From NCBI GenBank assembly GCA_000688615.1, contig JHVA01000001.1, positions 1,984,001-2,048,000 on the forward strand: a stretch of 64,000 bases of DNA, given 5' to 3'. The notes below the pieces were generated by a model, which did no database searches, was not told where the DNA came from, and saw nothing but the letters and a program-made list of their open reading frames with translations. Every line of letters begins with the position of its first letter. Position 1 is the first letter of the stretch. Both the position numbers and the translations under genes were made by a program. Of this stretch, positions 46,122 to 54,364 are shown piece after piece. The DNA comes from Acidobacteriaceae bacterium KBS 146 (lineage in GTDB: Bacteria; Acidobacteriota; Terriglobia; Terriglobales; Acidobacteriaceae).

Positions 46122-46190
46122 CTGGTATGTGCGCCCTTCAAGAGTGGGCGCCAGATTTGCCATCCCTCATCATCCATCGGCCACATCCTC

Positions 46191-46216
46191 TCGGCGTGCG
46201 TTGCCAAGCACGCCGA
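46191..46216 (+). terminator. stem-loop between ccmD and the acyltransferase
   Basis: TCGGCGTGC and GCACGCCGA form a nine-pair stem with an eight-base loop in the gap between convergent genes. T residues occur only some bases later (AGTTTTCC), so termination is possible but not certain. Confidence 0.4.
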
Positions 46217-46295
46217 GAAGTGCAGTTTTCCTACCGAAGAGCTACAAACTTTATGGAACCGAGGAGAGACGGCATATGGGCAGCTCTTCCTTTCT

Positions 46296-47477
46296 CTATT
46301 GCGAAAGCGAGCTTGTTACGGCGGTTTCTATGGTGCGGACCTGCTCTTTAGCGAGAATCCAGCGACGAGCGGGGACCTCAAGCCAGTAATAGCTGACGAC
46401 ACTGAGGCCGATTGTTCCGATCAGGTAAAGAAGCAGCAGCGGCGTGCCTCCACGCTCGATAAGCCGTCTGAGGATGGAATATACCGGATAGTGCAACAGG
46501 TAGAGCCCATAGCTGGCCTCTCCAAGGACCACAAGCCACGGTGCCGAAAATATGCGGGAGATCAGATTATTTCCGCTGGCGAATGCAAGGATAGCCACGG
46601 CGAAAAGCGGCGCCAGCGATCCATGCACGAGGGTTTGATGAAACCCACTCTTGAAGGTCGGCACGACAAGGAGCCCGATCGCACAAAAGAAAAGCAGAAA
46701 GGGCGACACGGCCGCCAGCCTGCTCGATCGCTGCTGACTTTCTCCGATCCAAACGAAAAACTTCGCCAGAAGAATGCCCAGGACAAAGAGAAAAAGATGC
46801 GGAAAAGGAAAATAGGACAGCCTGTCCCTATCCCAGGAACGGTCAAGCACAACCACCAGTTGGAGTCCTGCAACGTAAATCAGAATAGAAAAAGTCAGAG
46901 CCAGCCAGCCGCGCATCTTCCACAGCGCCATACCGATAAAAGGGAAACACACATAGAAGAAGACCTCTGTCGAAAGAGACCAGCCGGGAGGATTGAGTCC
47001 GCACTTGTTGAGCCACGCCTGGACAAGGCCCGCCGTAGCCAGAGTCTCAGCAAGGATATGTCCTGGATTTCCGTGCAGAATCTTGAGCTGCGTGTAAAGG
47101 TAATGCGGCAGATCCAACAACATTGCAGCAAGATAGAGCGGATAGATGCGTGCAAAACGAGCTACAAAAAAGCGCCGCTTATTTACGGGCCGGTTCCCTC
47201 TGAGGTAAACCACTGCAAGGATGAACCCGGAGAGCATGAAGAAAAAGCTCACACTGATATAGCCCAAGCCCACGACCTTGAGTACCCATGCATGCAGCGG
47301 GCCAGCCCCTGAAGTACGAGGAAAGGTGTGATAGAGCATGACGTAAAGCGCCGCAAAGAAACGTGCCGAGGTTAAGGGCAGAATCTTAGGCTTGCCTGGG
47401 GAGGGTGGCATATATTCGCATGATACCTGTATCTCCGCGGGTACCGCCTCCCGCAAAAGCAGCAGGTCGTTAGACAA
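46296..47477 (-). CDS. OafA/YrhL-type membrane acyltransferase
   Basis: The 393-residue integral membrane protein belongs to acyltransferase family 3. The family opens with 'SARFFAALYVMLYHTFPRTS', where the His of 'LYH' is the catalytic candidate, and continues through 'GYISVSFFFMLSGFILAVVY' and 'RRFFVARFARIYPLYLAAML' with the conserved Arg. About ten helices follow. It transfers acyl groups, often acetyl, to surface sugars or lipids; the substrate is unknown. A second member is at 49017 on the other strand. Confidence 0.85.
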   Translation of the reverse strand: MSNDLLLLREAVPAEIQVSCEYMPPSPGKPKILPLTSARFFAALYVMLYHTFPRTSGAGPLHAWVLKVVGLGYISVSFFFMLSGFILAVVYLRGNRPVNKRRFFVARFARIYPLYLAAMLLDLPHYLYTQLKILHGNPGHILAETLATAGLVQAWLNKCGLNPPGWSLSTEVFFYVCFPFIGMALWKMRGWLALTFSILIYVAGLQLVVVLDRSWDRDRLSYFPFPHLFLFVLGILLAKFFVWIGESQQRSSRLAAVSPFLLFFCAIGLLVVPTFKSGFHQTLVHGSLAPLFAVAILAFASGNNLISRIFSAPWLVVLGEASYGLYLLHYPVYSILRRLIERGGTPLLLLYLIGTIGLSVVSYYWLEVPARRWILAKEQVRTIETAVTSSLSQ

Positions 47478-47762
47478 AAATTAACGCCCGCGGCTAATGG
47501 TTTCAGAACTGACGAAGATCATTCATCCTGCCTGTAACGCGTCTCGATGATGGTCCCGGAGAGCGCTTGATGGTTATCTTCCACTTTCACAGGCCTATCT
47601 TTCCGGACCACCTCTCTGTCGTCTTGTGGCCATCCTGAAGGTCTGGCACTCCCCGCTGCATCCGAACGGCTAAGATACCTCAATAGAGTAGTTTGCACGA
47701 AGCAGGTCCCGAAGAGGACCTGGCCAAACAACCATTTTCCAAAGCTGCTCACTAATACAGAT

Positions 47763-48155
47763 ATGAACAGTTTCCGAGTAGCCTCCCTTACCTCCTCACT
47801 TGCCCTCGCAATCGCCCTTGCTCCGGGAACCCTGCTGGCTCAGACTGCGGGACAAGATGTCAAAGACGCTGGAACTCACACCAAGCATGCGGCGAAAGAT
47901 ACCGGAAGCGCCATAAAGAAAGGCACCCACAAGACTGTCGATAAAACGAAGGAAGGCGGCACCGTTGCGGTCGACAAGACGAAAGAGACCTCGGTGAAGG
48001 CATACGACCGCAGCAAGGAAGGGGTTCAAAAGGTTACTGATCCCGATGCCGCTAAGAAGACCAAGGCGAAGAGCCGGGCCAAAGAGACCAAGATGGAGAC
48101 CAAGGACGACGCTAAACGGGCGAAGCAGAAGGCTGAAGATGCCTCTCCCCAGTAG
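47763..48155 (+). CDS. secreted Lys-rich LEA-like protein
   Basis: The 130-residue protein has a signal peptide ending at LLAQ and a hydrophilic, lysine-rich mature part. It consists of loose repeats of 'DKTKE' and 'KDTGSAIKKGTHK' type with regular Asp/Lys/Thr/Ala spacing, as in late-embryogenesis-abundant (group 3) or apolipoprotein-like amphipathic helices. It is probably unfolded in solution and may protect membranes or proteins during drying, which is only an inference. No ribosome site is obvious before the ATG; a CAGGTCC/GGACCTG hairpin lies in the upstream gap. Confidence 0.6.
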   Translation: MNSFRVASLTSSLALAIALAPGTLLAQTAGQDVKDAGTHTKHAAKDTGSAIKKGTHKTVDKTKEGGTVAVDKTKETSVKAYDRSKEGVQKVTDPDAAKKTKAKSRAKETKMETKDDAKRAKQKAEDASPQ

Positions 48156-48248
48156 CCGTCTATAGTCAGCGATGCCAAATCATCCAAGCTAAGGAAAGGA
48201 GCCAAGGTCCTGACTTGCCAGAGTGCGCATGCGATACTAGAACCTGAC

Positions 48249-48953
48249 ATGTACAAACGAGTCCTCCTCAAGCTATCAGGAGAAGCATTGGCTGCGGGCC
48301 GGGGCTTCGGTATCGACGCTGTTTTTATCCATAAGGTGGCTGAGGAGATTGCTGCGGTACACGCCCTCGGCTGCCAGGTTGGAATTGTGGTGGGAGGAGG
48401 AAACTTCTTCCGCGGGGTCGCTCAGCAGGCGATTGATATGGATCGCGTCGCGGCCGATCACATGGGCATGCTTTCGACGGTCATCAATGCGATTGCGCTC
48501 CAGGATGCGATCGAAAAGCGCGGAATCTATTGCCGCGTGATGAGCGCCATCGAGATGCACCAGATCAGCGAACCCTATATCCGACGTCGGGCCATCCGTC
48601 ACTTTGAAAAGGATCGCATTGTGGTCTTCGCGGCGGGAACAGGCAATCCGTACTTTTCGACCGATACCGCTGCCGCCCTGCGAGCGATGGAGATCAAGGC
48701 CGATATCCTTTTGAAGGCCACGTCTGTGGACGGTATCTACTCTGCCGATCCCAAAAAAGATCCTAATGCCACCCGCTTCGAACAAATTACGTATAACGAC
48801 ATCCTCCGGCGCAACCTGGGAGTTATGGACACAACCGCTGTCTCGTTGTGCCGGGATAACAACATGCCGATGATGGTCTTCAGCATGCGCGAACAAGGCA
48901 ATATCGTTAAGGTCGTCTCCGGAGAAAAGATCGGCTCGCTGGTTACGGCCTGA
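48249..48953 (+). CDS. pyrH: UMP kinase
   Basis: UMP kinase makes UDP from UMP for RNA, DNA and envelope sugars. The 234-residue hexamer subunit shows '[20 protein letters not shown]', '[20 protein letters not shown]', '[20 protein letters not shown]' and '[20 protein letters not shown]', then '[20 protein letters not shown]'. The last is the typical UMP/ATP-binding segment. In most bacteria pyrH follows tsf directly and precedes frr; here the interval from tsf is nearly 4 kb and frr is absent. Confidence 0.96.
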   Translation: MYKRVLLKLSGEALAAGRGFGIDAVFIHKVAEEIAAVHALGCQVGIVVGGGNFFRGVAQQAIDMDRVAADHMGMLSTVINAIALQDAIEKRGIYCRVMSAIEMHQISEPYIRRRAIRHFEKDRIVVFAAGTGNPYFSTDTAAALRAMEIKADILLKATSVDGIYSADPKKDPNATRFEQITYNDILRRNLGVMDTTAVSLCRDNNMPMMVFSMREQGNIVKVVSGEKIGSLVTA

Positions 48954-49016
48954 CGGCGTCCGCAGCTTTTACATCTTTTGCCTCGGAAGCGCGTTTATAC
49001 AACAGGACATCAGCAC

Positions 49017-50156
49017 TTGGCCTCCACAGCAACGACGCCGCTGGTCAAACCAGCACGCAAACCTCCCCTGCCGGCGCTTACAGGGATACGAACCCTGCTC
49101 GCCTTCAATATCGTCCTTTTTCACTTCACTCCGCCGTATCTGGGTCCGATTCGGCCGTTCGTGGAGCACGGATTCGTCTTCGTCAACGTCTTCTTTCTGA
49201 TCTCCGGATTCATCCTCTCGTATAACTACTTCGACCGCGGCCGTGATCTGGTCAAGCGCGACTTCTGGATGGCCCGCTTCTCGCGCCTTTATCCTGTCTA
49301 TCTGCTGGTCTTGCTGATTTCGATCCCTATGCTCGAGCTGGAATGGCACTCCCGCTCCATCACGGAGTTCTGGCAGGGGATCGCGATGACCCCTTTTCTT
49401 CTGCAGGGATTTAGTCCCTCTCTCTCCACGTTCTGGAATACGGTGGCCTGGACGCTCTCCTGCGAGATGGCGTTCTATGTGCTTTTTCCATGGCTCATCC
49501 TGCTGCCATGGCCACGTAAGCCTTCTCGACTGGTCCTGATTATCTTTCTACTGTGGATCATCGATCTTATCCCGGCAGTCTTGTACCTGTGGCTTAACCC
49601 AGACCATCTGTCGGCCCCGGTGGATCGTTACACATCAACGACACTGATCCGCTTTTTGAAATACACTCCCCTGCCCTACGCTCCAACCTTCCTGTCGGGC
49701 ATAGCGCTCTCGAGGCTTCAGCTGACGAGCGTTATCAGCGAACGCGGCCGCATGGCGATTGCGGCGGCAGCCCTGGGCGGCCTTGGACTGTTCTTCTTTG
49801 TCGTCTCCAATAAAGTTCCGTACCTCATCCTGCATGGCGGAATTCTGCTGCCGCTCTTTGCTGGGATGGTCTTTGGCTTAAGCGGAAAACATGCGATCTC
49901 AAAGATTTTTTCCTGGGGTCCACTGCTGCTGGTCGGAGAGAGCAGCTACGTTCTCTATCTGCTGCACTTCAACCTTTTCATTTTGATCCACAAGTATCAT
50001 CTTCCAGAGCGGTTGCACGTCGCGGAGTTTGATCCCTGGATCTCTTATGCAGTTTTGATTATTGTCTCCGTGCTGATCTATAAGTTCTTCGAGAACCCGA
50101 TGCGCAGAACAATCCTCAACCGCTTTCCTCCCGCTTCGCGGCAGAAGATCGCTTAG
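49017..50156 (+). CDS. OafA/YrhL-type membrane acyltransferase
   Basis: The protein, about 379 residues, is an acyltransferase family 3 member with ten or so helices. The signature region reads 'GIRTLLAFNIVLFHFTPPYL' with the catalytic-type His in LFHF, then 'FVFVNVFFLISGFILSYNYF' and 'DFWMARFSRLYPVYLLVLLI' with the invariant Arg-x-x-Arg. It probably decorates cell-surface polysaccharide or lipid. The TTG at 49017 has AGGA at a fair distance and is preferred; another TTG at 48978 is in frame but has no ribosome site. It follows pyrH by about 60 bases in the same direction, where frr usually is. Confidence 0.8.
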   Translation: MASTATTPLVKPARKPPLPALTGIRTLLAFNIVLFHFTPPYLGPIRPFVEHGFVFVNVFFLISGFILSYNYFDRGRDLVKRDFWMARFSRLYPVYLLVLLISIPMLELEWHSRSITEFWQGIAMTPFLLQGFSPSLSTFWNTVAWTLSCEMAFYVLFPWLILLPWPRKPSRLVLIIFLLWIIDLIPAVLYLWLNPDHLSAPVDRYTSTTLIRFLKYTPLPYAPTFLSGIALSRLQLTSVISERGRMAIAAAALGGLGLFFFVVSNKVPYLILHGGILLPLFAGMVFGLSGKHAISKIFSWGPLLLVGESSYVLYLLHFNLFILIHKYHLPERLHVAEFDPWISYAVLIIVSVLIYKFFENPMRRTILNRFPPASRQKIA

Positions 50157-50180
50157 GTTCGAATTCCACTCTCTGAATGA

Positions 50181-50208
50181 AAAAGGTCTCGCCGAAGCGA
50201 GACCTTTT
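50181..50208. terminator. terminator between convergent genes
   Basis: AAAAGGTCTCGC and GCGAGACCTTTT pair perfectly around a CGAA tetraloop, giving A and T runs on both sides, so both the acyltransferase and the beta-propeller transcripts can stop here. Confidence 0.85.
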
Positions 50209-50228
50209 CATTTGCGTGCTGAGCAGGA

Positions 50229-51491
50229 TTACGGATTCACTACCTGCGTGGCGTGCGAGCCATTTCCGACCGCTACGACACAGGTTGGGGTTCCCGCTGC
50301 AGGGAACGGAGTGTTCTGGACGTTCTGCAGCGTACCGTTATGCGAGTCTAACTTCAGGCCGGTTGTGGTGTTGTCGAGATTGTTCGCGCTGTACATGTAG
50401 ATACCGAGCGCGGGCTCGATCGACAGGCAGTTTGGTCCCGTACCCACTTTGGTGGAGCTGGAGCCAACGGCTCCGGTGGGGGCACCGGTAGGCTGATCGA
50501 TCGCATATGCGCTAACCGAGTTGTCGTTATAGTTGGCAACAAACAGGTACTTTCCACGCGGATCAACCGTAACGGCTACCGGAAGCAGACCGGTCGCGAA
50601 TGGCGAGTTCTGCATCGGCTGCAGCAGGCCACCCGAGATCACAATATTGCCGTAGAGCTGGTTGGTTGCGCGATCGGTGACGTAGACGAAGCGCGAAGCC
50701 GGATCTGCGGCAATGGCGCTGGGACTGGTTCCAGCGCCGTATCCCGTGGCGACTGTTTTTCCGGAAGTATCTACCGAGATGTTCGTCTTGCCGATCGGCG
50801 TCAAAGCTCCCGAGGTGCCGTTTGCCGAGAAGGCCAAGATCCATCCCGTCGCCGAGCCAGAGCCAGTCGCAGGCTCCGCATCGATGATGTAGACATAGTT
50901 GTTAAAGTTGGTGACAGCCACACCGACCGGATTGTTGCCAAGAACCTGAACGCTGGGATTTCCGAGGGAAAAATCGGCGCTGACCGGGAAGATGTCGACT
51001 CCGCCGGGCCCGGGATTGGAATCGGAATATCCCTTCTGATAGGTGAACGTGACGTAGAGAAATTTACCAGCGGCATCCATGGCCAAAGCGGTCGGATGCG
51101 ATCCAGTGGGATAGGTATTCTTTGAGGTCAGCTTGCCGCTTCCAGAATCGACAGCGAACTCCTGAACGGTCGAGTCACCCTGATTCAGAACATAGATAAA
51201 GAGTCCGTTGGGAGAAGCGATAATCTTGACTGGGTTATTGCCAGCGGCCACTGGAGAACCCTGGATGGGAACGAGGGCACCCGACTGATAGTCCACACCA
51301 TACTCGTTGATGCCCGCCCCAGCTGCGGTCGCATAGACGTAAGCCACCGTGTAGTCGCGGGTACAAGCGGTCAGACCGAGGGCACCAGTCAGAAGCACCG
51401 CTGAAGCGATCCGTGAAACCACCGAGGCCCTGGAGGGTGAAGCAGTCTTCTCCATGGGAGTCGACGCAAAGATCTTTCCTGTCAAGCTCAT
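50229..51491 (-). CDS. beta-propeller lipoprotein 1 of 3 (lactonase-like)
   Basis: The 420-residue protein is exported and lipid-anchored. The lipobox LTAC lies near residue 43 ('LLTGALGLTACTRDYTVAYV'), and the mature chain has about seven YVTN/lactonase-like repeats ('NPVKIIASPNGLFIYVLNQG', 'PTALAMDAAGKFLYVTFTYQ', 'PVAVTVDPRGKYLFVANYND'). No lactonase catalytic site can be confirmed by eye. It is the last of three tandem paralogues that share the 'TACxRDYxVxYVY' start and a closing 'PTCVVAVGNGS' type blade. AAGGA precedes its ATG. A binding or surface role is likelier than catalysis. Confidence 0.8.
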   Translation of the reverse strand: MSLTGKIFASTPMEKTASPSRASVVSRIASAVLLTGALGLTACTRDYTVAYVYATAAGAGINEYGVDYQSGALVPIQGSPVAAGNNPVKIIASPNGLFIYVLNQGDSTVQEFAVDSGSGKLTSKNTYPTGSHPTALAMDAAGKFLYVTFTYQKGYSDSNPGPGGVDIFPVSADFSLGNPSVQVLGNNPVGVAVTNFNNYVYIIDAEPATGSGSATGWILAFSANGTSGALTPIGKTNISVDTSGKTVATGYGAGTSPSAIAADPASRFVYVTDRATNQLYGNIVISGGLLQPMQNSPFATGLLPVAVTVDPRGKYLFVANYNDNSVSAYAIDQPTGAPTGAVGSSSTKVGTGPNCLSIEPALGIYMYSANNLDNTTTGLKLDSHNGTLQNVQNTPFPAAGTPTCVVAVGNGSHATQVVNP

Positions 51492-51558
51492 CCTTTTCCT
51501 TCATCCGGCGGAATAGCACCGCCTTGCATCATTCTAACTTCCTGTCCTCGACTGGTAA

Positions 51559-52782
51559 TCAGCGCCCCGGGATAGCGGGTACTGTTACAAGGCAGGAAGG
51601 TAAAGCATTGGCTCCAAAAGGGGTCCGCTGAATCTGCCGAAGGCGTCCATCAGAGGCATCCATCTGGTTTCCGGAGATATTGTTGCTCAGAGAGTTCGAA
51701 GTGTAGAGATAGATTGCGTGCGTCGGATCTCCCGTGCTGGGTGCACCGATCATGGCGAGGCAGGTCGGTCCGGTTCCTACCTGGACGCTTCCAGAGACAC
51801 TCGAACGAATCGGTTCCCCATTCGGACCGAAGGTAAACCCATTGATTGCGCCTGCTCCGGAACTCGCAATAAAGAGATACTTGCCGCTTCCGTCGATCGT
51901 CATTCCTCCGGGAGCCGAATCGGTAGCCGCAGTTGCGATGAGACTCGGAATACCACTGGCGGCGACGGAGTATGCCATCACGGCATTCTGACCCTGATCT
52001 GTGACGTAAAGATGATTACCGGAGTTGTCGACCAGAACTCCTGCCGGAGTCGACCCTGTCGGAAAGCCAATAGAGGCGACATTGCCGCCGTTGATGGTTA
52101 CACCAGGCAACGGGTTCAGGCTTCCGCTACTCGGATTCTGTGAAAAGCCGAAGAGATTCCCGGAGGTTTCCGTATCCTGTGCGATCACGTAGACGAAATG
52201 GTTCGGGCTGGTCGCAGCGATCTTGACAGGATTGCGCCCAAGATTGAATGTAGCGGGCGCGCCCAGAGTGCCATCGGCGGCGATGGGAAAGATGGTGACT
52301 CCCCCCGGGCCGGGATTGGCGGGCGTGTAGAGCTGTTGCTGGGTTCCGTCCGCAAGAATGGTGTTCTGGTAGGTGTACGTGACATACAGGAACTTGCCAG
52401 CGGCATCGATGGATGCGTCTGTCGCGAAGCTTCCTGTGATGTTGTAGGTCTTCTGTGGATAGAGTTTGCCGTCGGTACCGATGAGGAAGTGCACGACGTT
52501 GGAGTCGTCCCGATGCACCACGTAAATGCTCTTGTGATCGGGGGACGCTACCACAGTGACGGGATTTTTTCCGCCGGAGGGCAGAGGCGAGTTCGCGAGC
52601 TGAGTCAGGTAGCCCTGCTGGTAGTCAACCTTATAGCCGTTGATCAGGCCAGAAGTTGTCGACGCGGTCGTCATGTAGACATAACCGACCGAATAGTCGC
52701 GGCCACATGCCGTCAGGCCAAGCCCCATCGCCAAGGACATCAGTGAGGCTATCGCTCCGCGGCCCATCTTCTTCAACGTCAT
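51559..52782 (-). CDS. beta-propeller lipoprotein 2 of 3 (lactonase-like)
   Basis: This 407-residue paralogue has its lipobox at 'MGLGLTACGRDYSVGYVYMT' and the same propeller repeats ('NPVTVVASPDHKSIYVVHRD', 'ATDASIDAAGKFLYVTYTYQ', 'GGMTIDGSGKYLFIASSGAG'). It is closest to the neighbour at 50229, sharing the 'PGPGGV.IFP' insert after the third blade. The start ATG is followed by a Lys-rich n-region (MTLKKMGRGA). It lies 67 bases upstream of paralogue 1, and 120 bases downstream of paralogue 3, so the three probably share a transcript. Confidence 0.8.
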   Translation of the reverse strand: MTLKKMGRGAIASLMSLAMGLGLTACGRDYSVGYVYMTTASTTSGLINGYKVDYQQGYLTQLANSPLPSGGKNPVTVVASPDHKSIYVVHRDDSNVVHFLIGTDGKLYPQKTYNITGSFATDASIDAAGKFLYVTYTYQNTILADGTQQQLYTPANPGPGGVTIFPIAADGTLGAPATFNLGRNPVKIAATSPNHFVYVIAQDTETSGNLFGFSQNPSSGSLNPLPGVTINGGNVASIGFPTGSTPAGVLVDNSGNHLYVTDQGQNAVMAYSVAASGIPSLIATAATDSAPGGMTIDGSGKYLFIASSGAGAINGFTFGPNGEPIRSSVSGSVQVGTGPTCLAMIGAPSTGDPTHAIYLYTSNSLSNNISGNQMDASDGRLRQIQRTPFGANALPSCLVTVPAIPGR

Positions 52783-52839
52783 GCGCTTCCCTTACTCCAA
52801 ATAACGACCGGTTGCCCAGATGGAAGAACCGGTGATCTC

Positions 52840-52873
52840 CTCTTTCTCCCGATTGATCAATCGGGAGAAAGAG
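52840..52873. repeat. perfect 34-base palindrome
   Basis: Two arms of 17 bases, centred on TTGA/TCAA, mirror each other exactly. As RNA they form a strong hairpin between paralogues 3 and 2, but no T-run follows on the minus strand, so it is not a standard terminator. Confidence 0.6.
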
Positions 52874-52902
52874 AGGTCTTGTGGGCCGACATCGAATGCC
52901 GG

Positions 52903-54171
52903 CTAGTTGACGTTCGGGCTGAGCGCCATGCAGGTTGGCTGACCGACCGTCGGGAAGGTCGAGTTTCTCGGCAACTCTCTCAGTTCTCCGGAGTTTGAGT
53001 CGAGTCTCTTACCCGTTATTGTTCCATCGATATTGTTGGAGGTGTAAGCCCACTGGTTGGTCGGATCTTCCACCATGCAAACCGGCCCCGCTCCCACAGC
53101 ATAGGGATTTCCCGCCGCGGGGCTTCCGCCAGTTCCAAGGAACTGCAGCTTTCCGGTGGTGGGATCGATGGTGAATGCCGAGATGGAGCTTGCCTTATTG
53201 TTTGGATCGAGCGAAGAGCGATTGAGGACGTAGAGCGTCTTACCCTTGTTGTCGACCATCGAGTAGACCGGATTTGAGGTCAGCGGCAGGTTGTTGATCG
53301 GGCCGCCGGTCAGCGTATTGAGCGAGCATGCTGCAGAACCGGTGCCTACCGTGTAAGCCAGAACCCGTCCGCCAGGGCTGTCTGAGGTCGCAGCCGCATC
53401 GGTCAGGTAGACATAGGTTCCATTGGCGGTGATCGATGTGAGATTACCTGCACCGGTGGTGATGGTGGAGTTCGCGGTTAGCGTGAGCTGGCCGCTGGTT
53501 CCGACCGCATACGGGAACACCGTCTGATCGCCCGTGTCGATGGTGAAGAGGCAACCTCCAGAGGTGCGCATCATCGTCGGCGCGCCACCTACAGGGAAGA
53601 AGGTGAGCTGCGTCTGATTGCTGTCCTTGATCTGCTGATTGGGAACCAGCTGGAGACGGCCGGTGTTGGCGTCAATCGCGAACACCGTGATCGCACCCAG
53701 ATGATTGGGGTTCGGATACTCCGGAGTATCTGGATAAAGAGTATCCAGCACGTAAAGGAAGCTCCCGGTGGTATCGACTGTTGCCCACACCGGCGTGTTT
53801 CCGCGGCTGGTGTAAGTCTGCTGGAAGGTAAGAGTGCCGTCTCCACCGACGCTGAACAGAGCGATATTTCCAGGAGTCGCCGGTGTGGTCCCTGAAGCGG
53901 CGACACCCTTATTCACGACGTAGACATAACGTCCGCCCGGCTTCACCGCGATAGAGATCGGATTGGTGCCGTTGGAGCTGAAGGGCGAGCCAACCACCTG
54001 CGTCAGATTGCCTGAAAAGTTATCGACCTTGAATCCTGCGATCTGGTTGTACTGCGTGCCAAGCACCCAGAGATAAGCCACCGTGCCACCACCGCACGCT
54101 GTCATGCCCAGACCCATTGCAACGGACACTACCAAGGCCATTGAAACCCGGCCAATCCTGCTCAACTTCAT
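52903..54171 (-). CDS. beta-propeller lipoprotein 3 of 3 (lactonase-like)
   Basis: The 422-residue protein has the lipobox 'LGMTACGGG' and the same repeat plan ('NPISIAVKPGGRYVYVVNKG', 'TPVWATVDTTGSFLYVLDTL', 'NPVYSMVDNKGKTLYVLNRS') with longer loops than the other two. It lacks the RDY after the lipid Cys and instead has a Gly triplet. It stands first in the transcription order of the three. Repeated duplication of such lipoproteins is common in Acidobacteriota; ligand unknown. Confidence 0.8.
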   Translation of the reverse strand: MKLSRIGRVSMALVVSVAMGLGMTACGGGTVAYLWVLGTQYNQIAGFKVDNFSGNLTQVVGSPFSSNGTNPISIAVKPGGRYVYVVNKGVAASGTTPATPGNIALFSVGGDGTLTFQQTYTSRGNTPVWATVDTTGSFLYVLDTLYPDTPEYPNPNHLGAITVFAIDANTGRLQLVPNQQIKDSNQTQLTFFPVGGAPTMMRTSGGCLFTIDTGDQTVFPYAVGTSGQLTLTANSTITTGAGNLTSITANGTYVYLTDAAATSDSPGGRVLAYTVGTGSAACSLNTLTGGPINNLPLTSNPVYSMVDNKGKTLYVLNRSSLDPNNKASSISAFTIDPTTGKLQFLGTGGSPAAGNPYAVGAGPVCMVEDPTNQWAYTSNNIDGTITGKRLDSNSGELRELPRNSTFPTVGQPTCMALSPNVN

Positions 54172-54364
54172 GCGTTTCCTTAATCCTCGCCGGCGCCGAC
54201 TGCTCTGACGCCGCCGGTTGCGAGCAATTCTTTAGGGATAGATTCCTTTGGACATTGTAGAAGGTGAGGCGACTTTGTGCCACTTCCGGGTGATGGGAAT
54301 CTCACAGAAAACACGACGCCCCGCGTTCGGAAGACCGGCTTCGTGTGTTCCATGGAGATAAAAC

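Noticed and set aside
47519-47752. A 77-codon minus-strand frame opposite the upstream gap of the LEA-like gene
   Set aside because: It starts with GTG without a ribosome site and shows no known sequence, although its hydrophobic N-terminus leaves a small chance of a real gene.
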